Part shown: piece by piece, positions 16,898 through 26,397 of the stretch
Numbering within the stretch: position 1 is the stretch's first letter
Layout: each line of letters starts with the position of its first letter
From: Metaruminococcus_A sp003150405
GTDB taxonomy: Bacteria; Bacillota; Clostridia; Oscillospirales; Ruminococcaceae
Reading direction: 5' to 3'
DNA length: 57,305 bases
Assembly: GCA_902489745.1 (NCBI GenBank)
Contig: CABUBB010000013.1
Span: 1-57,305 of the forward strand
Made by a program: the position numbers and the translations under genes
Notes under the pieces: generated by a model
Database searches by the model: none
What the model was told of the DNA's origin: nothing
The model's input: the letters and a program-made list of their open reading frames with translations, nothing else

Positions 16898-17914
16898 ATG
16901 TTTTCACGTGATATTGGAATTGACCTGGGTACCGCGAATACCCTGATTTTTATGAGAGGGAAGGGAATTATCATCCGCGAACCGTCGGTTGTCGCGGTGG
17001 ATACCCGTACCAATACCGTCCGTTCAGTTGGGCAGGAAGCGAAAAATGTCATTGGCAGAACGCCGGGCTCCATCGTTGCAGTCCGTCCGCTTAAAGACGG
17101 TGTCATCGCGGATTTTGAAGTGACAACTGCCATGCTGCAGGAGTTTATCAAAAAAGCGCTTGCCAAGAGCTTTTCCAAACCGCGTGTTATTATTTGCATT
17201 CCGTCCGGCGTGACGGCGGTTGAGCGCAATGCGGTCAAGGAGTCTGCGGAACGCGCAGGTGCAAAAAAAGTTGCCATCATTGAGGAGCCAATGGCGGCGG
17301 CTATCGGTGCGGGGCTTCCGGTCGCAGAGCCGCGCGGTAGCATGGTGGTAGACATCGGCGGCGGCACCTCGGAGGTTGCGGTTATTTCATTGGGCGGCAT
17401 TGTTGCCTCCCGTTCGGTCCGTGTGGCTGGCGATGAGTTTGACCGCTCCATCATTGATTACTTAAAGAAAAAATATAATCTGCTCATTGGTGAACGCACG
17501 GCGGAAAACATTAAGCTGGAAATTGGTTCGGCCTGTCCGCTGGAGGAAGAGTTGACCATGAACGTCAAAGGCCGCAACCTGTTAAACGGCCTTCCGGAAA
17601 ACCTGACCGTCACATCGGAAGAGGTGCGGGAAGCGTTGCAGGAACCACTGGAAAAGGTGGTGGAAGCCATTAAAATCACCCTTGAGAAAACCCCGCCGGA
17701 GCTTGCAGCGGACATTATTGACGACGGCATTATGCTCACTGGCGGCGGTGCGTTGCTGCGCGGCCTAGATGTTATGATTCACGACGCCACCGGTATGCCG
17801 GTTCACATTGCGGAAAGTCCACTGGACTGCGTTGCCCAGGGCACCGGTATGGTGCTTGAAAACAGCGACAAGCTCTATGACGTCCTGTCAGAAGACACCA
17901 CGATGCGGTATTAA
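16898..17914 (+). CDS. mreB: Rod shape-determining actin homologue MreB
   Basis: 338 aa. Actin-type ATPase motifs: IDLGTANTLIF (phosphate 1, residues 7-17), VVDIGGGTSEVAVIS (phosphate 2, ~150-164) and LTGGGALLRGL (adenosine, ~282-292). It forms membrane-bound filaments that steer the elongasome. First gene of mreB-mreC-mreD-PBP2, all on the same strand with short gaps. Ribosome binding site AGAAAGGGG precedes the ATG. Confidence 0.95.
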   Translation: MFSRDIGIDLGTANTLIFMRGKGIIIREPSVVAVDTRTNTVRSVGQEAKNVIGRTPGSIVAVRPLKDGVIADFEVTTAMLQEFIKKALAKSFSKPRVIICIPSGVTAVERNAVKESAERAGAKKVAIIEEPMAAAIGAGLPVAEPRGSMVVDIGGGTSEVAVISLGGIVASRSVRVAGDEFDRSIIDYLKKKYNLLIGERTAENIKLEIGSACPLEEELTMNVKGRNLLNGLPENLTVTSEEVREALQEPLEKVVEAIKITLEKTPPELAADIIDDGIMLTGGGALLRGLDVMIHDATGMPVHIAESPLDCVAQGTGMVLENSDKLYDVLSEDTTMRY

Positions 17915-17955
17915 CAAACCCATACCGCAGCATCAATCGGTTTTGGGAGGCAAAG

Positions 17956-18816
17956 ATGCGCGAATTTTTTCGCAGTCGGTTTTTTAAGGTGATCATCCTG
18001 GTGTTTGCATTGCTGCTGGGATTCATGATTTATGCTATTTCTCAGAACGGCTTTGGCGCCGTTTCCTCGCAAATAATTGGCACCATCTCGGCGCCGTTCC
18101 AAAAGCTGTCTTCGTATATTTCGGAGACGGCTACCGATTTTTTCGGGAAATTTGTGAACGCGGAAGAAATCAGCCGGCAAAATGAGGAATTACGCCAGCA
18201 AATTGCAGAGCTGCGGGATCAGCTTGTCGATTACGGCGAAGTAAAGCGGGAGAACGACGTTTTGCGGGAACAGCTCGGCATTAAAACGGCCGATCCCTCG
18301 CTTGAGCTGGTTTCTGCTGCTGTCGTCGCGCGCGATCCGGCAGAACAGCAGTTTGGTTCTTTCACCATAGATAAGGGTACCCAGCACGGTATCCACAACC
18401 GTGATGTCGTCATCACCTCGGAAGGGCTGGTCGGTGTTGTCACCGAAGTGGGCGCTTATTATTCCAAGGTTACCACCATCCTCAGCCCGGAGGTTAAGGT
18501 CGGCGCGGTTCACCCGGATACCGGAGAGGTCGGGACCGTTTCAGGCACAGTAGCGCTCGCGGAGCAGGGTGCCTGCCAGCTCTCTTACCTGGAAGAGGAC
18601 AGCCAGATTAAAAAGGGCGACCTTATTGTCACCTCTGGTGCCAGCGGGCTGTTCCCGAAAAATATTGTCATTGGTCTCGCCGGAGAACTGCAGACGGCGG
18701 AACACGGCATTAGTTCTTACACCACGGTTACCCCGGTGTTTGACATAAAATCGGTCAGTCAGGTCTTTGTGGTGACCGATTTTGACGGCAAAAGCCAGGA
18801 GGGCGAAAACGGATGA
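17956..18816 (+). CDS. mreC: Rod shape-determining protein MreC
   Basis: 286 aa. Short cytosolic start (MREFFRSRFFK), one membrane helix (about residues 11-28), a coiled coil (NAEEISRQNEELRQQIAELR, ~56-95), then the double beta-barrel domain with the conserved VVARDPAEQQFGSFTIDKG segment. It bridges MreB/MreD to the penicillin-binding protein outside the membrane. It overlaps mreD by 4 bases (ATGA). GGGAGG precedes the start. Confidence 0.93.
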   Translation: MREFFRSRFFKVIILVFALLLGFMIYAISQNGFGAVSSQIIGTISAPFQKLSSYISETATDFFGKFVNAEEISRQNEELRQQIAELRDQLVDYGEVKRENDVLREQLGIKTADPSLELVSAAVVARDPAEQQFGSFTIDKGTQHGIHNRDVVITSEGLVGVVTEVGAYYSKVTTILSPEVKVGAVHPDTGEVGTVSGTVALAEQGACQLSYLEEDSQIKKGDLIVTSGASGLFPKNIVIGLAGELQTAEHGISSYTTVTPVFDIKSVSQVFVVTDFDGKSQEGENG

Positions 18817-19340
18817 GGCTCTACCGCAGGACAACCCTAGAAGTATTCAAATGGGTTGTTTACATTGTCCTCTTGTTTGCTTTTTTTGTTGTTCAGACCA
18901 GCGTTCCGGTTCTTGCGGTTTTTGACATCCGTCCGGTGTTGGTCGTCGCCTTTGTTGCGGTGGTTTCCATGCAGGAGCGTGAAACCTATGCAATGGCGTT
19001 CGGCATTCTGGCCGGTTTTATGTGGGACTTTTCCGCAGGCAAGGTGCCGGGCTTTAACGCTATTATTCTCATGCTCTGCTGCATTGCCATTTCTCTGGTC
19101 ACCATGTACTTTATGGGCAATAACCCGGTCAATTCCATGCTGTTTTGTTTGCTGACAATGGTGGTACAAGGGCTGTTTGACTGGCTGTTTTACTATGTTA
19201 TTTGGGGATATGCGGACGCCTATTTGGTGTTGCTGCGCTACATTTTGCCCACGGCGCTTTATACTACTGCCGTAACCCCGTTGTTATTCCTTTTGGTCCG
19301 GTGGATTCACAACAGGCTGGAAAACCGGATGGAACAATAG
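18813..19340 (+). CDS. mreD: Rod shape-determining protein MreD
   Basis: 175-aa integral membrane protein with five or so hydrophobic helices. The VQTSVPVLAVFDIRPVLVV opening and GFMWDFSAGKVPGFNAI motif are typical of MreD. Start overlaps the mreC stop. Works with MreC and RodA/PBP2 in the elongasome. Ends 18 bases before the PBP2 start. Confidence 0.9.
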   Translation: MRLYRRTTLEVFKWVVYIVLLFAFFVVQTSVPVLAVFDIRPVLVVAFVAVVSMQERETYAMAFGILAGFMWDFSAGKVPGFNAIILMLCCIAISLVTMYFMGNNPVNSMLFCLLTMVVQGLFDWLFYYVIWGYADAYLVLLRYILPTALYTTAVTPLLFLLVRWIHNRLENRMEQ

Positions 19341-19358
19341 CCCCCGGGAGGGAACAAA

Positions 19359-21368
19359 ATGAAAAATAAAAGATTCCGTTTTATCGCGCTGGTTGTGCTG
19401 GTTGTCGTTGCAGGCGCCTTGTGTGGTTTCCGCCTGATTGAGTTCCAAATTGTAAACGGCGAAGAGTATTTGGAACAGACCAGCAGCAAGTCCATTAGTG
19501 AATATACCGTGAATGCGGCACGCGGAAAAATTGTCGATCGTTACGGCAATGAGCTTGTCACCAACAAAGCGGGATATAATCTGGTGTTTGATTACGCTTT
19601 TCTCGACGAGGAAACAGCAAACGACACCATTTTGGAATTGACCAACCTTTTGAGCGAGGCAGATGAGGAGTGGGTAGACGAACTGCCCATTTCCCAAACG
19701 CGCCCCTATGCGTTTCTCTCCGGCCGCGACGATGATGTGACCCGCTTAAAAAGCAAACTGGAACTGCAAAGCTATGCAACGGCAGAAGAGTGTATGGCAG
19801 CATTGGAGAAAAAGTACAACATTGCAGGTTATTCAGACGAACATGCCCGCACCATTGCTGGTGTTCGGTACAGCATGATCCTACGGGATTTTTCACGTTA
19901 CAACCGCTATACCTTTGCAGAGGATGTCAGTACGACCACAGTGGCAACCGTTGAAGAACTGAGCTACCGTTTCCCGGGTGTTGCCATTTCGCAGGAGTCT
20001 CTCCGGGATTACGGTGAAGGCAATGTTGTTCCGCATCTGTTGGGCTCCATTTCTCCGCTTTATCCAACAGACGATATTCAGGGCTATTTGAGCAATGGCT
20101 ATGCACTGAATTCCCTCATTGGCCGCGGCGGCATTGAGGGCGCCTATGAGGAGGAACTCCGCGGCAGCGCCGGTAAAGTGCGCATTGAGCAGAACAGCCG
20201 CGGTGAAATTATTTCGGAAACCGAAGCGGTTGCCCCGGTGGCGGGCAATTCGGTCATGCTCACCATCGACATGGAATTTCAAAAACAGGTACAGCAGATT
20301 CTGGGAGATTTTATTCACGATTTACAGCGTAAAGGTGGAAAAGGCAAGGATGTCACCGCCGGTGCTGTCGTTGTACTGGATGTTAAAACCGGCGAGATGC
20401 TCGCCATTGCCAACTACCCCACCTATACCCTGACCGAGATGAAGGAGAACAGTACCGCCCTGTATGAGAACCCGCTGAATCCCACCCGGGACCGCGCCCT
20501 TCTGGAGGCTTACCGCCCCGGTTCGACCTTTAAAACAGTTACGGCAACCGCCGGCCTGTGTGAAAGCGTCATTACCGAGTCCACGACCTTCTACTGCAAC
20601 GGCGTTTCCCGGTTTGACTACGGCAATGGTCACCATCCGACCTGTACGGGGCACCATGGGAATACGGCAGTGGTCAATTCTCTGAAAATGTCCTGCAACG
20701 TCTTTTTCTATGAAGTGGGCCAGATGCTTGGCATTGATAAGATTGACCAATATGCCGCTTACTTTGGCCTGGGGGTGGATACCGGACTGGAGCTGCCTAC
20801 GGCAACCGGTTGGGTTGCCAGCCCGGCGGAGATGGAAAAAAGAGGCGGTACGTGGGACCAGGGCCAGGTCTGGCAGGCTTCCATCGGCCAGAGTGAGACC
20901 AAGGTCACCCCGCTTCAGCTCGCTGTTCAGGCCATGACCCTTGCCAACAAGGGCACACGCTATGAGGCGCATCTGGTTAAATCCATCAACAATTACGATT
21001 TGACCCAGACACTGAATGAAACCCAGCCGGTGGTTGCTTCGGATCTTTCCGGCCATGACGACGTTTTTGACATTGTTCAGCATGGTATGCGTGAAGCGGC
21101 AAACCGCCGTCCGACCCTTTCTCATTTTGCAGAAGGCGTTGCCATTAAAACCGGTACGCCTCAGGTCACAAATTCCACGACCAACTCAACCACAATCGGT
21201 TTTTATCCCGCGTTGGAGGAACCGGAAATCGCCGTTTCCATTGTTTTGGAAGAAGGGGAATATTCGGCGGATATGCTGGAACTCATCATCAATGCTTATA
21301 ACGACCTCAAAGCACAGCGCGCCGGGCAAACCGCCCCTGTTTCAGACGTTTCATCCGCTGCGGAATAA
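19359..21368 (+). CDS. mrdA: Class B penicillin-binding protein (PBP2, elongasome transpeptidase)
   Basis: 669 aa with one N-terminal membrane helix (about residues 8-27), a PBP dimerisation domain and a C-terminal transpeptidase. The catalytic triad motifs are SxxK at S389 (PGSTFKT), SxN at 445-447 (SCN) and KTG at 597-599 (KTGTP). It cross-links peptidoglycan during side-wall growth with MreBCD and is a beta-lactam target. Last gene of the mre operon; minD downstream has its own promoter. GGGAGGG precedes the ATG. Confidence 0.93.
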   Translation: MKNKRFRFIALVVLVVVAGALCGFRLIEFQIVNGEEYLEQTSSKSISEYTVNAARGKIVDRYGNELVTNKAGYNLVFDYAFLDEETANDTILELTNLLSEADEEWVDELPISQTRPYAFLSGRDDDVTRLKSKLELQSYATAEECMAALEKKYNIAGYSDEHARTIAGVRYSMILRDFSRYNRYTFAEDVSTTTVATVEELSYRFPGVAISQESLRDYGEGNVVPHLLGSISPLYPTDDIQGYLSNGYALNSLIGRGGIEGAYEEELRGSAGKVRIEQNSRGEIISETEAVAPVAGNSVMLTIDMEFQKQVQQILGDFIHDLQRKGGKGKDVTAGAVVVLDVKTGEMLAIANYPTYTLTEMKENSTALYENPLNPTRDRALLEAYRPGSTFKTVTATAGLCESVITESTTFYCNGVSRFDYGNGHHPTCTGHHGNTAVVNSLKMSCNVFFYEVGQMLGIDKIDQYAAYFGLGVDTGLELPTATGWVASPAEMEKRGGTWDQGQVWQASIGQSETKVTPLQLAVQAMTLANKGTRYEAHLVKSINNYDLTQTLNETQPVVASDLSGHDDVFDIVQHGMREAANRRPTLSHFAEGVAIKTGTPQVTNSTTNSTTIGFYPALEEPEIAVSIVLEEGEYSADMLELIINAYNDLKAQRAGQTAPVSDVSSAAE

Positions 21369-21420
21369 GCGGGTATGTAAAAGAAATATGGGAAACTTGT
21401 TCCTTTTCCACAAAAATCTT

Positions 21421-21449
21421 TTGACAAATGGCGCAGATACAGGTAGAAT
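21421..21449 (+). promoter_or_regulatory. Promoter of minD-mgsA
   Basis: Consensus TTGACA (21421-21426), 17-base spacer, TAGAAT (21444-21449); minD starts 20 bases later. Confidence 0.78.
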
Positions 21450-21468
21450 ATAGGTTGAGGTATCGGAT

Positions 21469-22203
21469 ATGGCAAATGTGCTTTTCGTAACGTCTGGAAA
21501 AGGCGGCGTGGGGAAATCCACCGTCGCTTCGGCACTGGGACTTACCTATGCTGCCAACGGGAGCCGGACGGTGATTATAGAACTCGATATTGGCCTGCGC
21601 GGCCTTGACCTGATGCTTGGCGTTGAAGACCGTGCGGTCTACGATTTGGGGAACATCCTGCGCGGTGAGTGCCGTCTGAGCGACGGTGTCATCCCCGTCA
21701 CGCCGGATGGTTCTTTATCCCTTGTTGTCGCGCCTTCTGGGATTTCTTCCCGCATTGATTACGACGACGTTGTTGCGCTTGTCAAAGCGCTTTCCGGGTA
21801 CTTTGAAACGGTCATTGTGGATGCTCCCGCCGGTATTGGCGTTTCGCTTTTGATCGCGCCGCAGGTTGCGGCTACGGTACTGGTGGTTGTAACGCCGGAT
21901 CTCATCAGCGCGCGGGACGCTGGGCGCCTGGTCTCCATGCTGGAGCAGTATGGCGCCGCAAAGGTACGGCTTATCATCAATAAGGTCCATCATAAAAAAA
22001 TTCGGCTCAATGAACTTACCGACCTGGATACCGTCATTGACATGGCGGGCGCTCAGCTCATCGGCGTGGTTCCGGTGGCCGAAGAACTTTCCTCTAGTGC
22101 GTTCTGTGAGGCGGGACTGCCCGCGGGTTCGCTTGCCGGAAAGGTGTTTCAGCGCATTGTAACCCGCCTTGCGGGCGATTATGTTGAATTACTCATACAG
22201 TAA
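21469..22203 (+). CDS. minD: Septum site-determining ATPase MinD
   Basis: 244 aa. Deviant Walker A SGKGGVGKSTVASALG (residues 8-23), the LDIGLRGLDLMLGVEDR switch segment and VIVDAPAGIGVS identify the MinD/ParA ATPases, closest to MinD. It follows the mre-PBP2 genes, a usual clostridial order, but no minC or minE is adjacent. The C-terminus (RIVTRLAGDYVELLIQ) is shorter than in well-studied MinD proteins and lacks the usual basic, glycine-bearing amphipathic tail, so membrane binding may differ. Start has GAGG at a short distance. Confidence 0.88.
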   Translation: MANVLFVTSGKGGVGKSTVASALGLTYAANGSRTVIIELDIGLRGLDLMLGVEDRAVYDLGNILRGECRLSDGVIPVTPDGSLSLVVAPSGISSRIDYDDVVALVKALSGYFETVIVDAPAGIGVSLLIAPQVAATVLVVVTPDLISARDAGRLVSMLEQYGAAKVRLIINKVHHKKIRLNELTDLDTVIDMAGAQLIGVVPVAEELSSSAFCEAGLPAGSLAGKVFQRIVTRLAGDYVELLIQ

Positions 22204-22217
22204 GGGAGGAAGAGAAA

Positions 22218-22622
22218 ATGAACATCGCAGTCATTGCGCACGATTCCAAAAAAGAATTAATGGTACAGTTCTGCATTGCATACTGCGGGATCCTGAGCCG
22301 CCATAATCTTTGCGCCACCGGCACAACCGGCAAGCTCGTCTCTGAGGCGACTGGCCTGGAAATCCAGCGTTTTCTGAGCGGCAGCCACGGCGGAGACCAG
22401 CAGATTTCTTCCCGCATTGCTTGCAACGAAATTGATCTGCTCTTGTTTTTCCGCGATCCCATGACTTCAAAAACCCATGAAATTAACGAGATGAACATGC
22501 TCCGCTTATGCGATGTACATAATATTCCGGTGGCGACCAATATTGCGACCGCAGAGGTTTTAATCCACGGCCTGGAACGCGGTGATCTCGACTGGCGCAA
22601 CATTGTCAACCCCAACCGGTAA
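22218..22622 (+). CDS. mgsA: Methylglyoxal synthase
   Basis: 134 aa. MNIAVIAHDSKKELM, TGTTGKL, SGSHGGDQQI (with the catalytic Asp) and FFRDPMTSKTHE are diagnostic. The enzyme turns dihydroxyacetone phosphate into methylglyoxal and phosphate, a phosphate-releasing bypass of lower glycolysis. It lies 14 bases after minD, behind AAGGGAGGAAG, so the two are co-transcribed, an order found in other Clostridia. A terminator follows. Confidence 0.95.
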   Translation: MNIAVIAHDSKKELMVQFCIAYCGILSRHNLCATGTTGKLVSEATGLEIQRFLSGSHGGDQQISSRIACNEIDLLLFFRDPMTSKTHEINEMNMLRLCDVHNIPVATNIATAEVLIHGLERGDLDWRNIVNPNR

Positions 22623-22664
22623 CCGGGACGAGCTCTGCGCGCCCCCTCATTTCAGTGGAAGCCT

Positions 22665-22694
22665 GCTCCTCAGCTTTTGGTTGAGGAGTTTTTT
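22665..22694 (+). terminator. Terminator between mgsA and hisS
   Basis: CTCCTCA and TGAGGAG enclose a GCTTTTGGT loop, followed by TTTTTTA. It lies 42 bases upstream of hisS; no T-box sequence (AGGGTGGNACCGCG) is seen, so it looks like a plain terminator. Confidence 0.8.
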
Positions 22695-22735
22695 ATGAGT
22701 AAAGGGCCAAGCGCCCCAAACGAAAGGAAGTCGTT

Positions 22736-24046
22736 ATGGCAGTTGTTTACCGTGCCCCGCGTGGCACACAGGATATTCTTCCCTCCCAAAGCTATAAATG
22801 GCGTTTTGTGGAGGATTTGGTCACCGAGGTTTCGCTTCTCTACGGCTTTAAGCAAATCCGTTTTCCCACCTTTGAGCACACCGAACTCTTCACCCGTTCG
22901 GTTGGCGATACCACTGACGTTGTGCAGAAGGAGATGTATACCTTTACCGTGGGCGGCACCGAGCGTTCCATTACCCTCCGTCCGGAGGGGACGGCGGGCG
23001 CCATGCGCGCTGTGCTGGAGCGCGGCCTGCTCAACGAGGCGCTGCCGCTCAAGCTCAGCTACATCACCTCCTGCTTCCGCTATGAAAAGCCGCAGGCAGG
23101 GCGCCTGCGGGAATTCCACCAGTTTGGCGTTGAGATGCTCGGCTCGGCTTCTCCGGCGGCGGATGCTGAAGTTATCGGCGTTGCGGATGAGATTTTCCGC
23201 ACCCTCGGTGTCAAAGGACTGGAGCTGCAAATCAACTCGATTGGCTGTCCGGAGTGCCGCGGCAAGTATCACGAGGCGCTCAAGGCTTATTTTGAGGCCC
23301 GCAAGGGTGACCTGTGTGAGACCTGCCTCACCCGTCTGGAGAAAAACCCCATGCGCATCCTCGACTGCAAAAGCCCCGTCTGTTCGGAAATTGCAAAGGA
23401 CGCCCCCGTCATGCTCGACTTTCTCTGTGACGAGTGCAAAGATCACTTTGCCGGGCTTCAGAAACGGCTTGCCAGCATGGGAATTGATTTTGTCATCAAC
23501 CCCAAAATTGTCCGCGGTCTGGATTACTACACCAAAACCGTATTTGAATTCGTCTCAAACGACCTCGGTGCCCAGAGCACCGTCTGCGGCGGCGGCCGGT
23601 ATGACGGCCTCATTGAACAGCTCGGTGGCGCGAAAACACCGGGACTTGGCTTTGGGCTGGGTTTGGAGCGCCTGCTCCTGATTCTGGAGGCGCAGGGAAT
23701 TAAAATTCCAGAAGATCGCGGGTGCGAGCTTTATATTGCAAACATCGGTGAGGATGCTGCCGTCAAGGCGGGCGAGCTCACCAATATGCTCCGCCGGGAA
23801 GGCTTTTATGTGGAGTCCGATAGTGTGGGCCGCAGCCTTAAAGCGCAGATGAAATACGCCGACAAAATTGGGGCCCGCATGTCGATGGTACTGGGTGAGG
23901 ACGAGCTCAAAAACGGCATGGCAAAGGTCAAAAATATGGAAACCGGCGAGAGCCGTGAGCTCAAGTTCGAGGAGCTTTCCGACGCGCTTTACAACCTCGG
24001 CGTTGAGGATGTTATCAACGCCATTGAAGCAGAGGAGGACGAATAA
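22736..24046 (+). CDS. hisS: Histidyl-tRNA synthetase
   Basis: 436-aa class II synthetase. It shows RAPRGTQDILP (N-terminal signature), motif 2 FRYEKPQAGRLREFHQ (about residues 115-130), LDYYTKTVFEF (histidine A region) and the GFGLGLERLLLI motif 3, followed by the HGTP anticodon-binding domain. The start is ATG 22736, behind AAAGGAAG (22723-22730). aspS follows by 3 bases, the usual hisS-aspS pair of Firmicutes. Confidence 0.96.
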   Translation: MAVVYRAPRGTQDILPSQSYKWRFVEDLVTEVSLLYGFKQIRFPTFEHTELFTRSVGDTTDVVQKEMYTFTVGGTERSITLRPEGTAGAMRAVLERGLLNEALPLKLSYITSCFRYEKPQAGRLREFHQFGVEMLGSASPAADAEVIGVADEIFRTLGVKGLELQINSIGCPECRGKYHEALKAYFEARKGDLCETCLTRLEKNPMRILDCKSPVCSEIAKDAPVMLDFLCDECKDHFAGLQKRLASMGIDFVINPKIVRGLDYYTKTVFEFVSNDLGAQSTVCGGGRYDGLIEQLGGAKTPGLGFGLGLERLLLILEAQGIKIPEDRGCELYIANIGEDAAVKAGELTNMLRREGFYVESDSVGRSLKAQMKYADKIGARMSMVLGEDELKNGMAKVKNMETGESRELKFEELSDALYNLGVEDVINAIEAEEDE

Positions 24047-24049
24047 CCC

Positions 24050-25831
24050 ATGACCGACCGTATGAATGAAGCAAGGCGCACCCACTACTGCGGAACCCTG
24101 ACCGCTGCCGAAATCGGGCAGAAAGTTACCGTCTGCGGCTTTACCCAGAAGCAGCGCGATCTCGGCAATCTCGTATTCATTGACCTGCGCGACCGCACCG
24201 GTATTGTCCAGCTCGCGTTCGGAGACAAGACCGACCGCGCCGTTTTTGAAAAAGCGGGGGAGGTACGCTCTGAGTTTGTCCTCATGGCAACCGGTACCAT
24301 TGCAAAACGCGAAAGTGTCAACAAAGACATTCCCACCGGCGAAATTGAAATTCTGGTGGAGGATTTAAAGATTCTCGGCCGTGCGGAAACTCCGCCGTTT
24401 GAAATTACCGAGCATTCCAACGTCAAGGAGGATCTGCGTCTCAAATACCGCTACCTGGATTTGCGCCGCCCGGACCTGCAGCAGAATATCATCATGCGGC
24501 ACAAAATTGTCAAAGCAGCGCGCGATTTCTTTGACGAGCAGGGCTTTATTGAGATTGAAACCCCGATTCTCATCAAATCCACGCCGGAAGGCGCAAGGGA
24601 CTTCCTTGTGCCGTCCCGCGTCCATGCAGGGGAATTTTATGCCCTGCCGCAGTCCCCGCAGATCTACAAACAGCTTCTTATGGTCTCTGGCTTTGACCGC
24701 TACGTCCAGTTTGCCCGCTGCTTCCGCGATGAGGATCAGCGTGCCGATCGCCAGCCGGAATTTACCCAGATTGATATGGAAATGTCCTTTGTTGATGCAG
24801 AGGACATCATGCAGATGGAGGAAAATTTTGTCCGCACCCTGTTTGACAAGGTGCTCGGCGTACAGATTGCAAACCCCATTCCGCGCCTGACCTACAAAGA
24901 CGCGATGGAGCGCTACGGTTCGGACAAGCCGGATACCCGCTTCGGCGTTGAAATCACGGATTTGACCGACCTTGTAAAGAACTGCGCCTTCTCGGTCTTT
25001 GCCTCCGCCTGTGAAACAGGCAGCGTGCGCGCCATCTGCGTGCCGCAGGGCGCCGCGGCTTACTCCCGCAAAGAGCTTGACAAGCTGACCGAATTTGTCC
25101 GCGGTATCGGCGCCAAAGGCCTTGCCTGGGCGAAGGTCAATCCGGACGGCATCCAGTCCTCCTTCAGCAAATTTATGGCGCCGGAGGAACTCGAAGCCAT
25201 TGCCGCCCGCGCAGGAGCGGGGGAGGGAGACCTGCTTCTCATTGTGGCAGACGCCAAAAACAGTGTGGTTCTGTCAACTCTGGGCGCTCTGCGCGGCGAA
25301 GTCGCCAAAAAGATGAACCTGATTCCAGAGGGGCGTTACAATTTCCTCTGGATTACCGAATTCCCCTTCTTTGAGTGGGATGAAGACCTGCAAACCTATG
25401 TGGCGATGCATCACCCCTTTACCTCCCCGATGGATGAGGACATCCCGCTGCTGGATACCGACAAGGGAAGCGTGCGCGCCAAAGCCTACGATTTGGTGCT
25501 CAACGGGTTTGAAATGTCCTCCGGGTCCATCCGCATCACCGACCCGGTGCTCCAGAAAAAGATGTTCTCCGCTCTTGGCCTTTCGGACGAGGAGGCGCAG
25601 CAGAAGTTTGGCTTCTTGACCGACGCGTTCAAGTACGGCGCTCCGCCGCACGGCGGAGCGGGCATTGGCCTTGACCGCCTGGTTATGATCATGCTGGGCG
25701 GTTCCAGCATCCGCGATGTGGTCGCCTTCCCGAAGGTACAGAACATGTCCGAGCTTATGACCCAGTGCCCCTCCCCAGTGGAAGCGGCACAGCTCGACGA
25801 ATTGCATATTGCGCTCAAACACGAGGAATAA
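24050..25831 (+). CDS. aspS: Aspartyl-tRNA synthetase, bacterial type
   Basis: 593 aa. OB-fold anticodon domain at the N-terminus (LGNLVFIDLRDRTGIVQLAF), class II motif 2 FRDEDQRADRQPEFTQID (about residues 223-240), a GAD insertion domain in the middle, and motif 3 GIGLDRLVMIMLG near the end. Length is right for the bacterial form. Downstream of hisS in one operon and closed by a hairpin terminator. A second ATG at 24062 is a possible alternative start. Confidence 0.96.
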   Translation: MTDRMNEARRTHYCGTLTAAEIGQKVTVCGFTQKQRDLGNLVFIDLRDRTGIVQLAFGDKTDRAVFEKAGEVRSEFVLMATGTIAKRESVNKDIPTGEIEILVEDLKILGRAETPPFEITEHSNVKEDLRLKYRYLDLRRPDLQQNIIMRHKIVKAARDFFDEQGFIEIETPILIKSTPEGARDFLVPSRVHAGEFYALPQSPQIYKQLLMVSGFDRYVQFARCFRDEDQRADRQPEFTQIDMEMSFVDAEDIMQMEENFVRTLFDKVLGVQIANPIPRLTYKDAMERYGSDKPDTRFGVEITDLTDLVKNCAFSVFASACETGSVRAICVPQGAAAYSRKELDKLTEFVRGIGAKGLAWAKVNPDGIQSSFSKFMAPEELEAIAARAGAGEGDLLLIVADAKNSVVLSTLGALRGEVAKKMNLIPEGRYNFLWITEFPFFEWDEDLQTYVAMHHPFTSPMDEDIPLLDTDKGSVRAKAYDLVLNGFEMSSGSIRITDPVLQKKMFSALGLSDEEAQQKFGFLTDAFKYGAPPHGGAGIGLDRLVMIMLGGSSIRDVVAFPKVQNMSELMTQCPSPVEAAQLDELHIALKHEE

Positions 25832-25832
25832 A

Positions 25833-25870
25833 CAAAACAGGCAGATGGAAAATTCCGTCTGTCTGTTTTT
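25833..25870 (+). terminator. Terminator after aspS
   Basis: AACAGGCAGATGG / CCGTCTGTCTGTT stem with two G-U pairs, loop AAAATT, then TTTTTAG. Confidence 0.85.
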
Positions 25871-26142
25871 AGCTGTGTAGAGCGTTCTATTGCTGCCCTG
25901 AATTTTTATTTGTTTGATTGGACGTTGATAAACCAGTGAACTCGCACTGCTGATGTGAAATAAAAATTTTTTCGGTCATGCGCTGTGCTTTTTGCAGCTC
26001 CTGTATTGTGGTGGTCACCTGATTGAAATTTACAATGAGTTCTTTCTAAATGTCCATGAATGCGCCTCCCAGCTCTGATTTTAACGGAAATACCGGTAAA
26101 ATGGGCAGAAAGCGCACTGGATATGCTATCATTCTTTTGGTG
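25871..26142. other. AT-richer intergenic stretch
   Basis: No ORF. AATTTTTATTT (~25899-25910) and AAATAAAAATT (~25959-25970) form an 11-base inverted repeat about 50 bases apart. TATGCTATCATT just before the XRE gene may be a -10 region. Confidence 0.4.
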
Positions 26143-26382
26143 ATGAAAATGATATACCAGCGATTGAGGGACTTGCGCGAGGACAGTGACTTGACACAGA
26201 GGGAGCTCGCTGAAAGATTGTATGTTTCACAAAAAACCTATTCCAAATATGAATTGGGTCAAGCGGCTTTGCCTGTGGAGACTTTGATGATGCTGGCAGA
26301 TTATTATGAAACAAGCATTGATTACCTGCTGAACCGCACCGATGAAAAGAAGCCGTATCCCGGTGCAAAGAAAAGAAAGTAA
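26143..26382 (+). CDS. Small XRE-family HTH regulator
   Basis: 79 aa from ATG 26143 (a second ATG at 26149 gives MIYQRL). A single Cro/CI helix-turn-helix fills residues 4-63: LRDLREDSDLTQRELAERL, then VSQKTYSKYELGQAALP. It is a clear paralogue of the two regulators at 34965 and 35280, sharing the QRLRDLRED start, the DYLLNRT/DYILGRT end and size. No ligand domain. The ribosome binding site is weak. It may form a unit with the GNAT gene 16 bases downstream. A TAGTA-N8-TACTA operator like that of its paralogues is not seen upstream. Confidence 0.83.
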   Translation: MKMIYQRLRDLREDSDLTQRELAERLYVSQKTYSKYELGQAALPVETLMMLADYYETSIDYLLNRTDEKKPYPGAKKRK

Positions 26383-26397
26383 AAGGTGATTCTTACC

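Noticed and set aside
22623..22735. T-box leader before hisS
   Set aside because: Only a plain hairpin terminator is present; the T-box consensus and specifier stem are missing.
22677..23681. 334-codon plus-strand frame overlapping hisS
   Set aside because: Out-of-frame shadow of hisS with Arg/Ser/Pro-rich translation.
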